Of a DNA stretch of 64,000 bases, positions 1 to 10,234 are shown one piece after another. This stretch comes from Allonocardiopsis opalescens (GTDB lineage Bacteria; Actinomycetota; Actinomycetes; Streptosporangiales; Streptosporangiaceae): NCBI RefSeq assembly GCF_003002095.1, contig NZ_PVZC01000009.1:328682-392681 (forward strand), in the 5' to 3' direction. The notes under the pieces are model-generated. The model saw nothing but the letters and a program-made list of their open reading frames with translations. It made no database searches and was not told the DNA's origin. A program made the translations under genes and the position numbers. Every line of letters starts with the position of its first letter. Position 1 is the first letter of the stretch.

Positions 1-1
1 G

Positions 2-1702
2 GCCACCGAGGCGTTCCGGACCGCCCGGGACCTGCTGCTGACGCACCGGGAGGATCCCGAGGGGGCGCGCCGCGCCTTCCACTGGCCGGTGCTGGACCGC
101 TTCAACTGGGCGCTGGACTGGTTCGACGTGATCGCCGCCGAGCACCCCGACCGCCCGGCGCTGCGGGTGGTCGCGCTCGACGGCGCCGAGACCTCGCTGA
201 CGTACGGGGAGCTGTCGCGGCGGTCCTCGCAGGTGGCGAACTGGCTGCGCGCCCAGGGGGTGGACCGGGGCGAGCACATCCTGCTGCTGCTCGGCAACCA
301 GGTGGAGCTGTGGGAGACCCTGCTGGCCGCCATCAAGCTGGGCGCCGTCGTCATCCCCGCCACCCCGCTGCTCACCGCCGACGACATCGCCGACCGGATC
401 GAGCGCGGCAAGGTCGCCCACGTGGTGGCGGACGCCGCCGACACCGGCCGCTTCGACGGGATCGGCGGGCACTGGACCCGCGTCTCGGTCGGCCCCGCCG
501 AGGGCTGGCTGTCCTACACCGACGCCTACCAGGTCGAGGAGCACTTCGAGCCGAGCGGGCCGACCCGCGCCACCGACCCGCTGCTGCTCTACTTCACCTC
601 CGGCACCACCGCCGCGCCCAAGCTGGTCGAGCACACCCACGCCTCCTACCCCGTCGGGCACCTGTCCACGATGTACTGGATCGGGCTGCGCCCCGGCGAC
701 GTGCACCTCAACGTCTCCTCGCCCGGCTGGGCCAAGCATGCCTGGAGCAGCGTGTTCGCCCCCTGGAACGCGCAGGCGACGGTGCTGGTGGTCGACTACG
801 GGCGCTTCTCTGCCGACGCCCTGCTCGACCGGGTCGTCTCGTGCGGCGCCGACACGCTGTGCGCGCCGCCGACCGTGTGGCGGATGCTGATCCAGGCCGA
901 CCTGTCGCGGTGGCGGGTGCCGCTGCGCGAGGCCGTGGCCGCGGGCGAGCCGCTGAACCCCGAGGTGATCGAGCAGGTCCGGCGCGCCTGGGGGCTGACC
1001 GTGCGCGACGGCTTCGGCCAGACCGAGACGACCGCCCAGATCGGCAACCCGCCGGGGCAGCCGGTGCGGCCCGGTTCGATGGGGCGCCCGCTGCCCGGCT
1101 ACGAGGTCGCGCTGATCGACCCGGTCACCGGCGCGCAGGCGGACGAGGGCGAGATCTGCCTGCCGCTGGACCCGCGCCCGCTCGGCCTGACCACCGGCTA
1201 CCGCGACAGCGCCGAGCGCACCGCCGCCGCGATGCGCGACGGCTTCTACCACACCGGCGACGTGGCGGTCCGCGACGCCGACGGCTACATCACCTACGTG
1301 GGCCGCACCGACGACGTGTTCAAGGCGTCGGACTACCGCATCTCGCCCTTCGAACTGGAGAGCGTGCTCATCCAGCACGAGGCGGTGGCCGAGGCGGCGG
1401 TGGTGCCCTCGCCCGACCCGCTGCGGCTGGCCGTGCCCAAGGCCTACGTCACGCTGGCGGCCGGGGTGGAGCCGGGCCACCGGGTGGCGCTGTCGATCCT
1501 GCGGCACGCCCGAGAGCGGCTGGCGCCCTACAAGCGGGTCCGGCGGGTCGAGTTCGCCGAGCTGCCCAAGACGGTCTCCGGCAAGATCCGCCGCGTGGAA
1601 CTGCGCGGCCGCGAGCAGCACCGGCCGCCGGAGGCGACCGGCGAGGGCGCTCGCCTGCCGGGCGAGTTCTGGGAGGAGGACTTCCCCGACCTCAAGGGCT
1701 GA
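2..1702 (+). CDS. acyl-CoA synthetase / AMP-dependent ligase, 5'-truncated by window edge
   Basis: Adenylate-forming enzyme that activates a carboxylic acid to an acyl-AMP and then a thioester. The frame is open from base 2, with family-like sequence before the first possible start (GTG at 89), so the true start lies outside the window. Visible motifs are the phosphate loop YFTSGTTAAPK, the adenine-site DGFGQTETT, the hinge region HTGDVAVRDADGYITYVGR, and the C-terminal catalytic lysine in LPKTVSGKIRR. The order and spacing fit the acetyl/medium-chain acyl-CoA synthetase branch. The natural substrate cannot be read from the sequence. Confidence 0.9.
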   Translation, partial: ATEAFRTARDLLLTHREDPEGARRAFHWPVLDRFNWALDWFDVIAAEHPDRPALRVVALDGAETSLTYGELSRRSSQVANWLRAQGVDRGEHILLLLGNQVELWETLLAAIKLGAVVIPATPLLTADDIADRIERGKVAHVVADAADTGRFDGIGGHWTRVSVGPAEGWLSYTDAYQVEEHFEPSGPTRATDPLLLYFTSGTTAAPKLVEHTHASYPVGHLSTMYWIGLRPGDVHLNVSSPGWAKHAWSSVFAPWNAQATVLVVDYGRFSADALLDRVVSCGADTLCAPPTVWRMLIQADLSRWRVPLREAVAAGEPLNPEVIEQVRRAWGLTVRDGFGQTETTAQIGNPPGQPVRPGSMGRPLPGYEVALIDPVTGAQADEGEICLPLDPRPLGLTTGYRDSAERTAAAMRDGFYHTGDVAVRDADGYITYVGRTDDVFKASDYRISPFELESVLIQHEAVAEAAVVPSPDPLRLAVPKAYVTLAAGVEPGHRVALSILRHARERLAPYKRVRRVEFAELPKTVSGKIRRVELRGREQHRPPEATGEGARLPGEFWEEDFPDLKG

Positions 1703-2111
1703 GCGCCGGGCACGGGGCGCCTCCCCGCCCTGGACCGGGCGCGGGGGCGCCGTCCGCGATGCGGCGTCGGAGCGGGCCGTGTCCGTTCTCCCCCGGTCGA
1801 ACGCCGTTCCGGCCGTTCCCCGGCGAGCAGCGCCCCCGGGTCAGGTGAAGGATCCGACGGACGGATCCGGGCGGATCCGCGCCGATCGGTCGAGACGGAT
1901 ACCGATTCGAACGGACGGCGCCGGATCCGGTGCGGGCGAGGCGGTCCAGCCGCTGTGACCAGGGCTTAAGCGCCGCATGCCGTGCTCGTTCACCCCGCCG
2001 CCCTCGTTACGATGATTCCGGTGCCCCCTCCTGGGAACGTCGGGACGGGGACATCACGGACGGGTACGCCGCGCGGACCCGTCCGGCGATCGCAGAGGGG
2101 GAAGGCGCACC
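1703..2111. other. intergenic region, no gene seen
   Basis: About 400 bp between two same-strand genes. No convincing coding frame or RNA gene is visible. The stretch from about 1850 to 1935 holds four GGATCCG-like words within roughly 90 bases, which may be a small operator cluster or chance. A purine-rich ribosome binding site (GAGGGGGAAGG) sits just before the next gene. Confidence 0.5.
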
Positions 2112-2942
2112 ATGACGTCCGTGCGTCCGGTCATCGGCATCTCCAGCTACCTGGAGCGCGCACGCTGGTCGGACTGGGAGTACTCCGCCGCGCTGCTGCC
2201 GAGCGGCTACGTCGACGGAGTCGCCGCGGCGGGCGGTGTGCCGGTGCTGCTGCCCCCGGTGCCCGGCATGGGCGCGGCCGTGGAGCGACTGGACGGCCTG
2301 CTGCTGGCCGGCGGCGGTGACGTCGACCCCGCCCGCTACGGCGCCGAGCCCCATCCCGAGACCGACCGGGTGCAGCCCGAGCGCGACGACGCCGAACTGG
2401 CGCTGCTCGGCTCGGCACTGCGCGCCGGCCTGCCCGTACTCGGCGTCTGCCGGGGGATGCAGCTGCTCAACGTCGCCTTCGGCGGCACCCTGCACCAGCA
2501 CCTGCCCGACCTCCTGTCCGCCGCGGCGGCCGCCGCCGACGGCCCCGGCGACGGCGCGGGCGCCGGCCTCGCCGAACTCGCCGACTCCCCCGGCGCGCCG
2601 CCCGCCGCCGTGTGCCACCGCGGCGAGCGGGGCGAGTTCAGCGAGCACCCCGTGCTGGTCGAGCCGGCCAGCCGGCTCGCCGCGGCGCTCGGCCGCACCG
2701 AGCTGGACGTACCCACCTACCACCACCAGGCCGTCGACCGCCTCGGCTCCGGGCTCGCCGCCGTCGCCTGGACGGCCGACGGGGTGGTCGAGGCGCTGGA
2801 GGCGGCCGCGTACCCGCGGCTGCTGGCCGTGCAGTGGCACCCGGAGCAGGGCGAGGACCCCAGCCTGTTCGCCTGGCTGGTGCAGGCCGCCGCCGATGCC
2901 CGGCTGGCCGGCGCGGCCCGCTCGGTGACCGCCGTCGCCTGA
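2112..2942 (+). CDS. class I glutamine amidotransferase, PuuD-like
   Basis: A 276-residue protein of the gamma-glutamyl-gamma-aminobutyrate hydrolase (PuuD/peptidase C26) family, cytosolic. The nucleophile is Cys113 in LGVCRGMQLLN, and the His-Glu pair is in AVQWHPEQGE near the C terminus. The N-terminal half carries the family's LLLAGGGDVDPARYG stretch. The ATG at 2112 has a strong GGGGGAAGG ribosome binding site. There is no polyamine pathway gene nearby, so a putrescine role is only one option; other family members hydrolyse different gamma-glutamyl compounds. Confidence 0.88.
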   Translation: MTSVRPVIGISSYLERARWSDWEYSAALLPSGYVDGVAAAGGVPVLLPPVPGMGAAVERLDGLLLAGGGDVDPARYGAEPHPETDRVQPERDDAELALLGSALRAGLPVLGVCRGMQLLNVAFGGTLHQHLPDLLSAAAAAADGPGDGAGAGLAELADSPGAPPAAVCHRGERGEFSEHPVLVEPASRLAAALGRTELDVPTYHHQAVDRLGSGLAAVAWTADGVVEALEAAAYPRLLAVQWHPEQGEDPSLFAWLVQAAADARLAGAARSVTAVA

Positions 2943-2955
2943 GGCGGCGCCGCGC

Positions 2956-4029
2956 TCACCCGGCCGCGCCCCGGCCCCCGCCGTCGCGGTCGGCCGGGCG
3001 GTCGTCGAGGTTCCAGCCGTAGCGGGCCAGCACGTGCGCCCGGATGGCGGGATCGTCGCGCGGCACCGGTTCCAGGAAGACCTCGTCCACCTCGGGGTGC
3101 TCGCGGCCCAGTTCCTCGGCGATGCGCACGCAGGCGCGCTCCAGCTCGGCCGAGCTCAGCGTGTCGCGGAAGTCCAGCCGGGCGCAGACCAGCACCTTGT
3201 CATGGCCGGTGGTCATGGTCACCAGGTCCACCAGCGCCTCCACCTCGGGCGCGTCCCGCAGCCGCCCGCCGATCGCCCGCACCAGCCGCGGATCGGCCTG
3301 GCTGCCGATCAGCAGGTTCCGGTTGATCCGCCCCAGCGCGAGCGCGACTAGGGTGAGCACCACCCCGATCAGCAGCGACGCGATCCCGTCCCAGACGGCC
3401 GAGCCGGTGAGCTGGTGCAGGCCGATCCCGCCGAGCGCCAGCAGCAGGCCCACCAGCGCCGCGGAGTCCTCCAGCAGCACCACCACGGACGGCGGGTCGT
3501 CGGTGTGCCGCACGTAGTCCAGCAGCCGCTGCCGGTGCTCGCGGGCGGCGCGGCCCGCGTCGCGCAGCGCCCGCACCCACGACACCGTCTCCAGCGCCAT
3601 CGCCACCAGCAGCACCACATAGGCGACCAGCGGGTCCTCCTGCTCGCCCCGGCCGCCGGTCAGCGCCTCGAAACCCTGCAGGAACGCGAACAGCGCGCCC
3701 ATGCCGAAGATCGTCACCGCCACCAGCAGCGACCAGAAGTACCGCTCCTTGCCGTAGCCGAAGGGGTGCCGCCGGTCGGCCGGGCGCGCGCTCAGCCGCA
3801 GCCCTTGCAGCAGCAGCACCTCGTTGCAGCTGTCGGCCACCGAGTGCGCCGCCTCGGCCGCCATCGCGGCCGAGCCGGTGATCACGGCCGCGACCGCCTT
3901 GGCCACCGCGATCCCCAGATTGGCCAGCAGCGCGACGATGACCGTCAGCCTGCTCTCGCCATCACCGCCGGACGCCTCTTCCCCTCGCGGCGGGACCGGC
4001 GCCGTCCCGCCCTCGGAACGCGTGTCCAT
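2956..4029 (-). CDS. CDF-family cation efflux transporter
   Basis: Cation diffusion facilitator, an inner-membrane proton antiporter for divalent metals such as Zn, Co or Fe. After a short polar N terminus the first helix contains ALLANLGIAVAKAV. The metal-site helix region follows with AEAAHSVADSCNEVLL, and then the basic RRHPFGYGKERYFW loop typical of the family. A cytoplasmic C-terminal domain with GHDKVLVCARLDF follows. The ATG at 4029 (MDTRSEGG) is preferred; an upstream in-frame GTG at 4092 would add 21 residues. It is transcribed convergently with the amidotransferase. Confidence 0.88.
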   Translation of the reverse strand: MDTRSEGGTAPVPPRGEEASGGDGESRLTVIVALLANLGIAVAKAVAAVITGSAAMAAEAAHSVADSCNEVLLLQGLRLSARPADRRHPFGYGKERYFWSLLVAVTIFGMGALFAFLQGFEALTGGRGEQEDPLVAYVVLLVAMALETVSWVRALRDAGRAAREHRQRLLDYVRHTDDPPSVVVLLEDSAALVGLLLALGGIGLHQLTGSAVWDGIASLLIGVVLTLVALALGRINRNLLIGSQADPRLVRAIGGRLRDAPEVEALVDLVTMTTGHDKVLVCARLDFRDTLSSAELERACVRIAEELGREHPEVDEVFLEPVPRDDPAIRAHVLARYGWNLDDRPADRDGGGRGAAG

Positions 4030-4119
4030 GCCGCGCCCGCTGCCCCGCCGATCTGCGGGCACGCGCCCTCGGGGCCCGGTTGCGGGCCCCACTGACCGAC
4101 CCGGCTACCGTTGGCGCGC

Positions 4120-4206
4120 ATGAGCCCGCAGCCCTTTGACGTCGACGCCTTCCTCGCACGGCCGCTGACCGCCCGGGTCGCCACCGACGGACCCACCGTG
4201 CGCCCG
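4120..4206 (+). pseudogene. 5' remnant of a PPOX-class (pyridoxamine 5'-phosphate oxidase-like) gene
   Basis: The first 29 codons read MSPQPFDVDAFLARPLTARV and continue to ATDGPTVRP. This is the usual N terminus of actinobacterial PPOX/F420-dependent flavin-fold proteins. After the Pro codon the family sequence, normally an aromatic WYLWED-like strand, stops abruptly and the frame runs into unrelated residues. The rest of the gene is absent, replaced by the Phd/RelE locus. Homology is from recognition of the family, not a search. Confidence 0.55.
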
Positions 4207-4286
4207 GACTCCCTGCGCGCCAAGGACCTCGGTTACCGGTGTGACGGGAACCGACGCGGTCGGCGATGCCGTCCGACTCGACTCGA

Positions 4287-4302
4287 TTCTCTGTACAGAA
4301 AT
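4287..4302. promoter_or_regulatory. palindromic candidate operator for the Phd antitoxin
   Basis: The sequence TTCTCTGTACAGAAAT is a near-perfect palindrome centred on GTAC and lies 38 bp before the antitoxin ATG. Phd/YefM antitoxins bind palindromes in their own promoters, so an autoregulatory site is plausible. Nothing else supports it. Confidence 0.4.
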
Positions 4303-4339
4303 CACGCCAGTATCGCCGTGCCTCCGCTAGCACTAGGGC

Positions 4340-4621
4340 ATGACGACGATGCCGCTGACCGACGTGCGTAACCATCTGTCCGAACTGATCGACGAGGTCG
4401 CCCGCACGCACGAGAGAGTCACGATCACTCGGCATGGAGAACCGGCGGCCATCCTGGTCTCCCCAGACGACTTGGCCGCGCTGGAAGAGACCCTCGACGT
4501 ACTGGCCGAGCCTGACCTGCTGCGGCAACTCGCCGAGTCGCGTTCCGCCATCGCCGCGGGAGACGTACTCGACGCTGGCGACCTGGCCGCCCTCATGGCC
4601 AAACGGAAGCGGTCGGGGTGA
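4340..4621 (+). CDS. Phd/YefM-family antitoxin
   Basis: A 93-residue protein that begins MTTMPLTDVRNHLSELIDEV and continues with VTITRHGEPAAILVSPDDL. This is the classic DNA-binding N-terminal fold of Phd/YefM antitoxins, with a variable acidic C terminus that neutralises a RelE-type toxin. Its TGA stop overlaps the GTG start of the next frame (GTGA), the standard coupling of such pairs. It may regulate its own promoter through the palindrome upstream. The cognate toxin is frameshifted, so the antitoxin may now be orphaned. Confidence 0.85.
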   Translation: MTTMPLTDVRNHLSELIDEVARTHERVTITRHGEPAAILVSPDDLAALEETLDVLAEPDLLRQLAESRSAIAAGDVLDAGDLAALMAKRKRSG

Positions 4622-4898
4622 ACTCAGCCGACAGGTACCGGCTCATCGTCACCGGCCCGGCCGCTCGCATGCTCGCAGCACGCCTTCCCGAGAAAGTGGC
4701 GTCCGCCGTCTACGAGTTCATTACGACCACGCTGCTGGACAGTCCGCACCGTGTGGGCAAGCGGCTGATGCTCTGCCTCCGTACGCGGGCACCCGGTCGG
4801 CACGCCGAGGCGCCTACCGCGTCTTGTATGAAATCGATGACGAGCAGATGACCGTCACCGCGATCGAGCACCGCGCCGACGTGTACCGCTCACGCTGA
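4618..4898 (+). pseudogene. RelE/ParE-family toxin, frameshifted
   Basis: The first frame gives RYRLIVTGPAARMLAARLPE and VYEFITTTLLDSPHRVGKRL, a RelE start. The family's C terminus, GTRSARRGAYRVLYEIDDEQ followed by TVTAIEHRADVYRSR, is in another frame. The switch falls at about 4769-4776, where roughly five extra bases (CTCTG) follow the KRLM codons. Unless this is a sequencing error or programmed shifting, no full toxin is made. In intact relatives RelE cleaves ribosome-bound mRNA. Confidence 0.8.
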
Positions 4899-4942
4899 CC
4901 GACGAGCGCCCTCGTGACCCGGGTCGGGGACCGCGCCCGCTC

Positions 4943-6448
<1,506 letters not shown>

Positions 6449-6568
6449 GGTGGGCCTCCGGTGGGCGTTCGCGGTGCCGCTCGGCGGCGGCCGGGGGTCT
6501 CCCGGCGCCGCCGGGGGCCGCGCACCCGCCCGGTGGTGCGGGCGGGTGCGCGCGGGCTCAGGGGCCGG

Positions 6569-7843
6569 TCACAGCCCCGGGTACAGCGGGTGCTTGGCGG
6601 TCAGCGCCGCCACCCGGCCGCGCAGCGCGGCGGCGTCGAACTCGGGCAGCAGCGCGGCGGCGACGATGTCGGACACCTCGGCGAAGTCGGCCTCGGTGAA
6701 GCCGCGGGTGGCCAGCGCCGGGGTGCCGATCCGCAGCCCCGAGGTGACCATCGGCGGACGCGGGTCGTTGGGGACCGCGTTGCGGTTCACCGTGATGCCG
6801 ACCTCGTGCAGCCGGTCCTCGGCCTGGCGGCCGTCGAGCTGCGAGCCGACCAGGTCGACCAGGACGAGGTGCACGTCCGTGCCGCCGGTGAGGACCTTGA
6901 CGCCCGCCTCGGCCATGTCGGCGCGGCCCAGCCGCTCGGCCAGGATGCGGGCGCCCGCCACGGTGCGCTGCTGGCGCTCGCGGAAGGCCGGCTCGCCGGC
7001 CTGCTTGAGCGCGACGGCCTTGGCCGCGATGACGTGCTCCAGCGGACCGCCCTGGAGACCGGGGAAGACCGCGGAGTTGATCTTTTTGCCGTACTCCTCG
7101 CGGGCCAGGATCAGCCCGCCGCGCGGCCCGCACAGCGTCTTGTGGGTGGTGGTGGTGACCACGTCGGCGAAGGGCACCGGGTTGGGGTGCAGCCCGGCCG
7201 CGACCAGGCCGGCGAAGTGCGCCATGTCCACCAGCAGCAGCGCGCCGACCTCGTCGGCGACGGCGCGGAAGGCGGCGAAGTCCAGCTGCCTGGGGTAGGC
7301 CGACCAGCCCGCCACGATCATCTTCGGCCGGTGCTCCTTGGCGAGTGCCGCCACCTCGTCCATGTCGACCAGGCCGTCGCTGTCGCGGACGTGGTAGGCG
7401 ACCGCGTTGAGGACCTTGCCGGAGTAGTTCAGCCGCATGCCGTGGGTGAGGTGGCCGCCGTGCGCGAGGTCCAGGCCGAGGATGGTGTCGCCCGGCGACA
7501 GCAGCGCGAAGTACACGGCCGTGTTGGCCTGCGCGCCCGCGTGCGGCTGCACATTGGCGTGCTCGGCGCCGAACAGCGCCTTGGCGCGGTCGATGGCCAG
7601 CTGCTCGACCACGTCGACGTACTCGCAGCCGCCGTAGTAGCGGCGGCCCGGGTAGCCCTCGGCGTACTTGTTCGTCAGGACCGAGCCCTGCGCCTCCAGC
7701 ACCGCCCGCGAGGTGAAGTTCTCGGAGGCGATCATCTCCAGCGTGTCGCGCTGCCGGCCCAGCTCGGCCGCGACGGCCGCCGCCACGTCCGGGTCCACCT
7801 CCGACAGTGTCGCGTCGTGGCCGCCGCCCAGCGGGTCGGTCAT
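6569..7843 (-). CDS. glyA: serine hydroxymethyltransferase
   Basis: PLP enzyme interconverting glycine plus methylene-THF with serine plus THF. The N terminus has [15 protein letters not shown] and [14 protein letters not shown]. The PLP lysine is Lys235 in [14 protein letters not shown]. The ATG at 7843 (MTDPLGG) has GAGGGAG about 6 bases upstream; an in-frame start at 7861 would overlap gcvH and is less likely. It lies 14 bp after gcvH and shares the riboswitch-led transcript. Confidence 0.96.
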   Translation of the reverse strand: MTDPLGGGHDATLSEVDPDVAAAVAAELGRQRDTLEMIASENFTSRAVLEAQGSVLTNKYAEGYPGRRYYGGCEYVDVVEQLAIDRAKALFGAEHANVQPHAGAQANTAVYFALLSPGDTILGLDLAHGGHLTHGMRLNYSGKVLNAVAYHVRDSDGLVDMDEVAALAKEHRPKMIVAGWSAYPRQLDFAAFRAVADEVGALLLVDMAHFAGLVAAGLHPNPVPFADVVTTTTHKTLCGPRGGLILAREEYGKKINSAVFPGLQGGPLEHVIAAKAVALKQAGEPAFRERQQRTVAGARILAERLGRADMAEAGVKVLTGGTDVHLVLVDLVGSQLDGRQAEDRLHEVGITVNRNAVPNDPRPPMVTSGLRIGTPALATRGFTEADFAEVSDIVAAALLPEFDAAALRGRVAALTAKHPLYPGL

Positions 7844-7857
7844 GGTGTCGCTCCCTC

Positions 7858-8247
7858 TCACTCGGAGTCCCCGCCGGTGATCTCGGCGTACTGCTCGGCC
7901 GTGAGCAGGTCGTCGGGGGCGGCGCTGAGGGAGACCTTGAACAGCCAGCCCTGGCCGTAGGGGTCGGAGCCGACCAGCTCGGGGTCGTCGACCGCGTTCT
8001 GGTTGATCTCGGCGACCTCGCCGCTGACCGGCGCGTAGACGTCGCTCACCGATTTGGTGGACTCCACCTCACCGCAGGTCTCGCCCGCCGTCACGGTGCT
8101 GCCCACCGCCGGCGGTTCGACGTAGACGATGTCGCCCAGCTGCTCGGCGGCGTAGGCGGTGATGCCCACGGTCGCCGTGTCGCCGGAGACCGCCACCCAC
8201 TCGTGCTCGCTGGTGTAGCCCAGCTCGGCGGGGATCTTGGTATCCAT
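7858..8247 (-). CDS. gcvH: glycine cleavage system H protein
   Basis: Lipoyl carrier that shuttles the aminomethyl group between the P, T and L proteins. It has 129 residues, the usual length. YTSEHEWV is near the N terminus, GDIVYVEPP is in the middle, and the lipoylated residue is Lys65 in [15 protein letters not shown]. It is located between gcvT and glyA in the same operon. The P protein gene gcvP is not in this window. Confidence 0.97.
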   Translation of the reverse strand: MDTKIPAELGYTSEHEWVAVSGDTATVGITAYAAEQLGDIVYVEPPAVGSTVTAGETCGEVESTKSVSDVYAPVSGEVAEINQNAVDDPELVGSDPYGQGWLFKVSLSAAPDDLLTAEQYAEITGGDSE

Positions 8248-8323
8248 GATGTGCTCCCGGTAAGTCTGGCACGGCGCCCGGCTGCCCGGGGCCGCTCCGC
8301 GGACGGTTCTGTTCGGGTCGGGG

Positions 8324-9451
8324 TCAGCGCTCGCGCCGGTAGAAGGGCAGCGGCACCAGGTCGACGGGCTCGGCGCGGCCGCGCACGTCGACGGCGAGGC
8401 CGTCGGCGCCCGGCTCCACGGGCAGGTCGGCCGCGATGTAGGCCATCGCGATCGGCCGGCCCAGGCTCGGCGAGGGGGCGCCGCTGGTGACCTCGCCGAC
8501 CCGCCGGCCTTCGTACAGCACCGGGTGGCCGTGCCGGGGCGTGCGGCGGCCGCGCCCCGCCAGCCCGACCAGCCGGGCGGCCGGGCCGGACTCGGCGCGC
8601 AGCGCCAGGGCGTCGCGGCCGACGAAGTCGCCGGGCTTGTCCAGCCGGACGACCCGGCCCAGGCCCGCCTCGTACGGGGTGACCTCGCGGGTCAGCTCGT
8701 TGCCGTACAGCGGCATCCCGGCCTCCAGCCGCAGGGTGTCGCGGGCGGACAGCCCCGCGGGCACCAGCCCCTCGCCCGCGCCGGCCCGCGTCAGCGCCTC
8801 CCACAGCGGTTCGGCGTCGGCGGGGGCGCAGAACAGCTCGAAGCCGTCCTCGCCGGTGTAGCCGGTGCGGGCCAGCAGCACCGGGCGGCCGTCGACCTCG
8901 GCGCGGTGGCCCGCGTAGTAGCCGACGCCGTCCAGGTCGGTGGCGGTGAGCCCGGCCAGGATCGCCGCGGCCCTCGGGCCCTGCACGGCGAGCAGCGCGT
9001 GCTCGTCGGAGCGGTCGGCGACCTCGGCGGCGAAGCCGGCGGCGCGGTGCGCCAGCTCCTCGCGGACGGTCGCGGCATTGGCGGCGTTGGCCACCACCAG
9101 GTAGTCGTCCTCGGCGAGCCGGTAGACGATCAGGTCGTCGATGACGCCGCCGTCGGCGGCGGTGATCATCGTGTAGCGGGCCTTGCCCGGCTTCAGCGCG
9201 GACAGGTGGCCGACCAGCGCGTAGTCGAGCAGCTCGGCGGCCTGGGCGCCGGTGACGGCGATCTCGCCCATGTGGGAGAGGTCGAAGAGCCCGGCCGCCT
9301 CTCGGACGGCGCGGTGCTCGGCGGTCTCGCTGCCGTAGCGCAGCGGCATCGACCAGCCGGCGAAGTCGACCAGCTGGGCGCCCAGCCGCCGGTGCACGGC
9401 GTGCAGCGGAGTGGCCCGGGGGGACGGAGCGTCCGATGGCGTCGGGGTCAT
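8324..9451 (-). CDS. gcvT: glycine cleavage system T protein (aminomethyltransferase)
   Basis: Transfers the one-carbon unit from the H-protein aminomethyl arm to THF and releases ammonia. It has 375 residues. Recognisable stretches are LVDFAGWSMPLRYG, AGLFDLSHMGEI, ARYTMITAADGGVIDDLIVY, ARTGYTGEDGFELF and RDTLRLEAGMPLYGNEL. The ATG at 9451 is preceded by AGGAG at a normal distance. It is the first gene after the tandem glycine riboswitch, which would turn the operon on when glycine is abundant. Confidence 0.97.
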   Translation of the reverse strand: MTPTPSDAPSPRATPLHAVHRRLGAQLVDFAGWSMPLRYGSETAEHRAVREAAGLFDLSHMGEIAVTGAQAAELLDYALVGHLSALKPGKARYTMITAADGGVIDDLIVYRLAEDDYLVVANAANAATVREELAHRAAGFAAEVADRSDEHALLAVQGPRAAAILAGLTATDLDGVGYYAGHRAEVDGRPVLLARTGYTGEDGFELFCAPADAEPLWEALTRAGAGEGLVPAGLSARDTLRLEAGMPLYGNELTREVTPYEAGLGRVVRLDKPGDFVGRDALALRAESGPAARLVGLAGRGRRTPRHGHPVLYEGRRVGEVTSGAPSPSLGRPIAMAYIAADLPVEPGADGLAVDVRGRAEPVDLVPLPFYRRER

Positions 9452-9498
9452 GGGAAGCGGCTCCTGGAGGACTCGGCGCGCGGTGCTGACGCCGCCAT

Positions 9499-9700
9499 CC
9501 TCCCCCTCTGTCATCGGAGCCTGAGAGCTTCACGCGCGTCCCGGCGTGGCGGGACGGCGCTTGCACCTTCGGCGAGGGGCGTCGGACCCCTGCTTTCCAG
9601 AGCTGCCTCGTCCGCGCGGTCCAGCGGCCTGAGAGGTTCCGGGGAGGATTTGCTCCTTCGGCGGTCCGGGCTGGCGGCCCGGACACTCTCCCGCACGGGG
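9499..9700 (-). promoter_or_regulatory. tandem glycine riboswitch upstream of gcvT
   Basis: Read on the minus strand, two similar aptamers follow one another. The first (about 9700 down to 9605) has CGGGAGAGTG, CGCCGAAGGAGCAA and CCTCTCAGGC. The second (about 9604 down to 9499) has CGCCGAAGGTGCAAGC, GCTCTCAGGCTCCGATGACA and a closing GAGGGGGAGG. These are the hallmark segments of paired glycine aptamers. The site ends about 48 bases before the gcvT start. In known cases glycine binding activates the downstream genes. Confidence 0.95.
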
Positions 9701-9780
9701 TCGTCGGCTGCCCGCCAGCGTAGCAGCGCCGCCCGCCCGCTCCCAGGGGGTGCGCCCGTCCGGGTCCGGGGCGGCGCGCC

Positions 9781-10170
9781 CTACAGCATCACGCCGAGCA
9801 GCAGGGCGCCGATGGCGCTCAGGCCGCTGAGCGCGCCCCAGATCGCCTTGCCGCGGCGCGAGGAGACGTACATGTGCAGGAGTGCGGCGACACCTGAGAG
9901 CAGCACCACGGCGATCTTGATCTCCAGGATGCGGCGGTAGCCCTCGGCCACGTCGAAGCCGCCGACGGCCAGCAGGTTCCACACCCCGGTGACCAGCAGC
10001 ACGGCGAAGGCCGTCCACGCCACGACGTTGAAGCGGCGGGCCGCCTCGCGCGGCGCGCCCTCGTGGCGGCGCAGCACCGGGAGCAGGAAGACGAGGGTCA
10101 GCTGGCCGCCGACCCAGACCGTGGCGGCCAGGACGTGCAGGAAGACGCGGATGATGTCCAGAGCGTGCAT
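9781..10170 (-). CDS. CopD-like four-helix membrane protein
   Basis: A 129-residue integral membrane protein with four predicted helices: the N-terminal IIRVFLHVLAATVWVGG, then WTAFAVLLVTGVWNLLA, IKIAVVLLSGVAALLHMY and a C-terminal GALSGLSAIGALLLGVML. The HVLAATVWVGG-type first helix and the spaced histidines resemble the copper-resistance CopD/DUF2269 fold. Function in copper transfer is not demonstrated by neighbours, none of which is a copper gene. Confidence 0.65.
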   Translation of the reverse strand: MHALDIIRVFLHVLAATVWVGGQLTLVFLLPVLRRHEGAPREAARRFNVVAWTAFAVLLVTGVWNLLAVGGFDVAEGYRRILEIKIAVVLLSGVAALLHMYVSSRRGKAIWGALSGLSAIGALLLGVML

Positions 10171-10234
10171 GCGCCCATTGTCCCGGCCCGCTCGCGCCGC
10201 CCGTCCCGGGGTGGGCGGCGGCGGGCGGCCGGGC

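Noticed and set aside
9499..9696. Open frame over the region before gcvT
   Set aside because: The same bases form the conserved tandem glycine riboswitch; the frame has no protein-like features.
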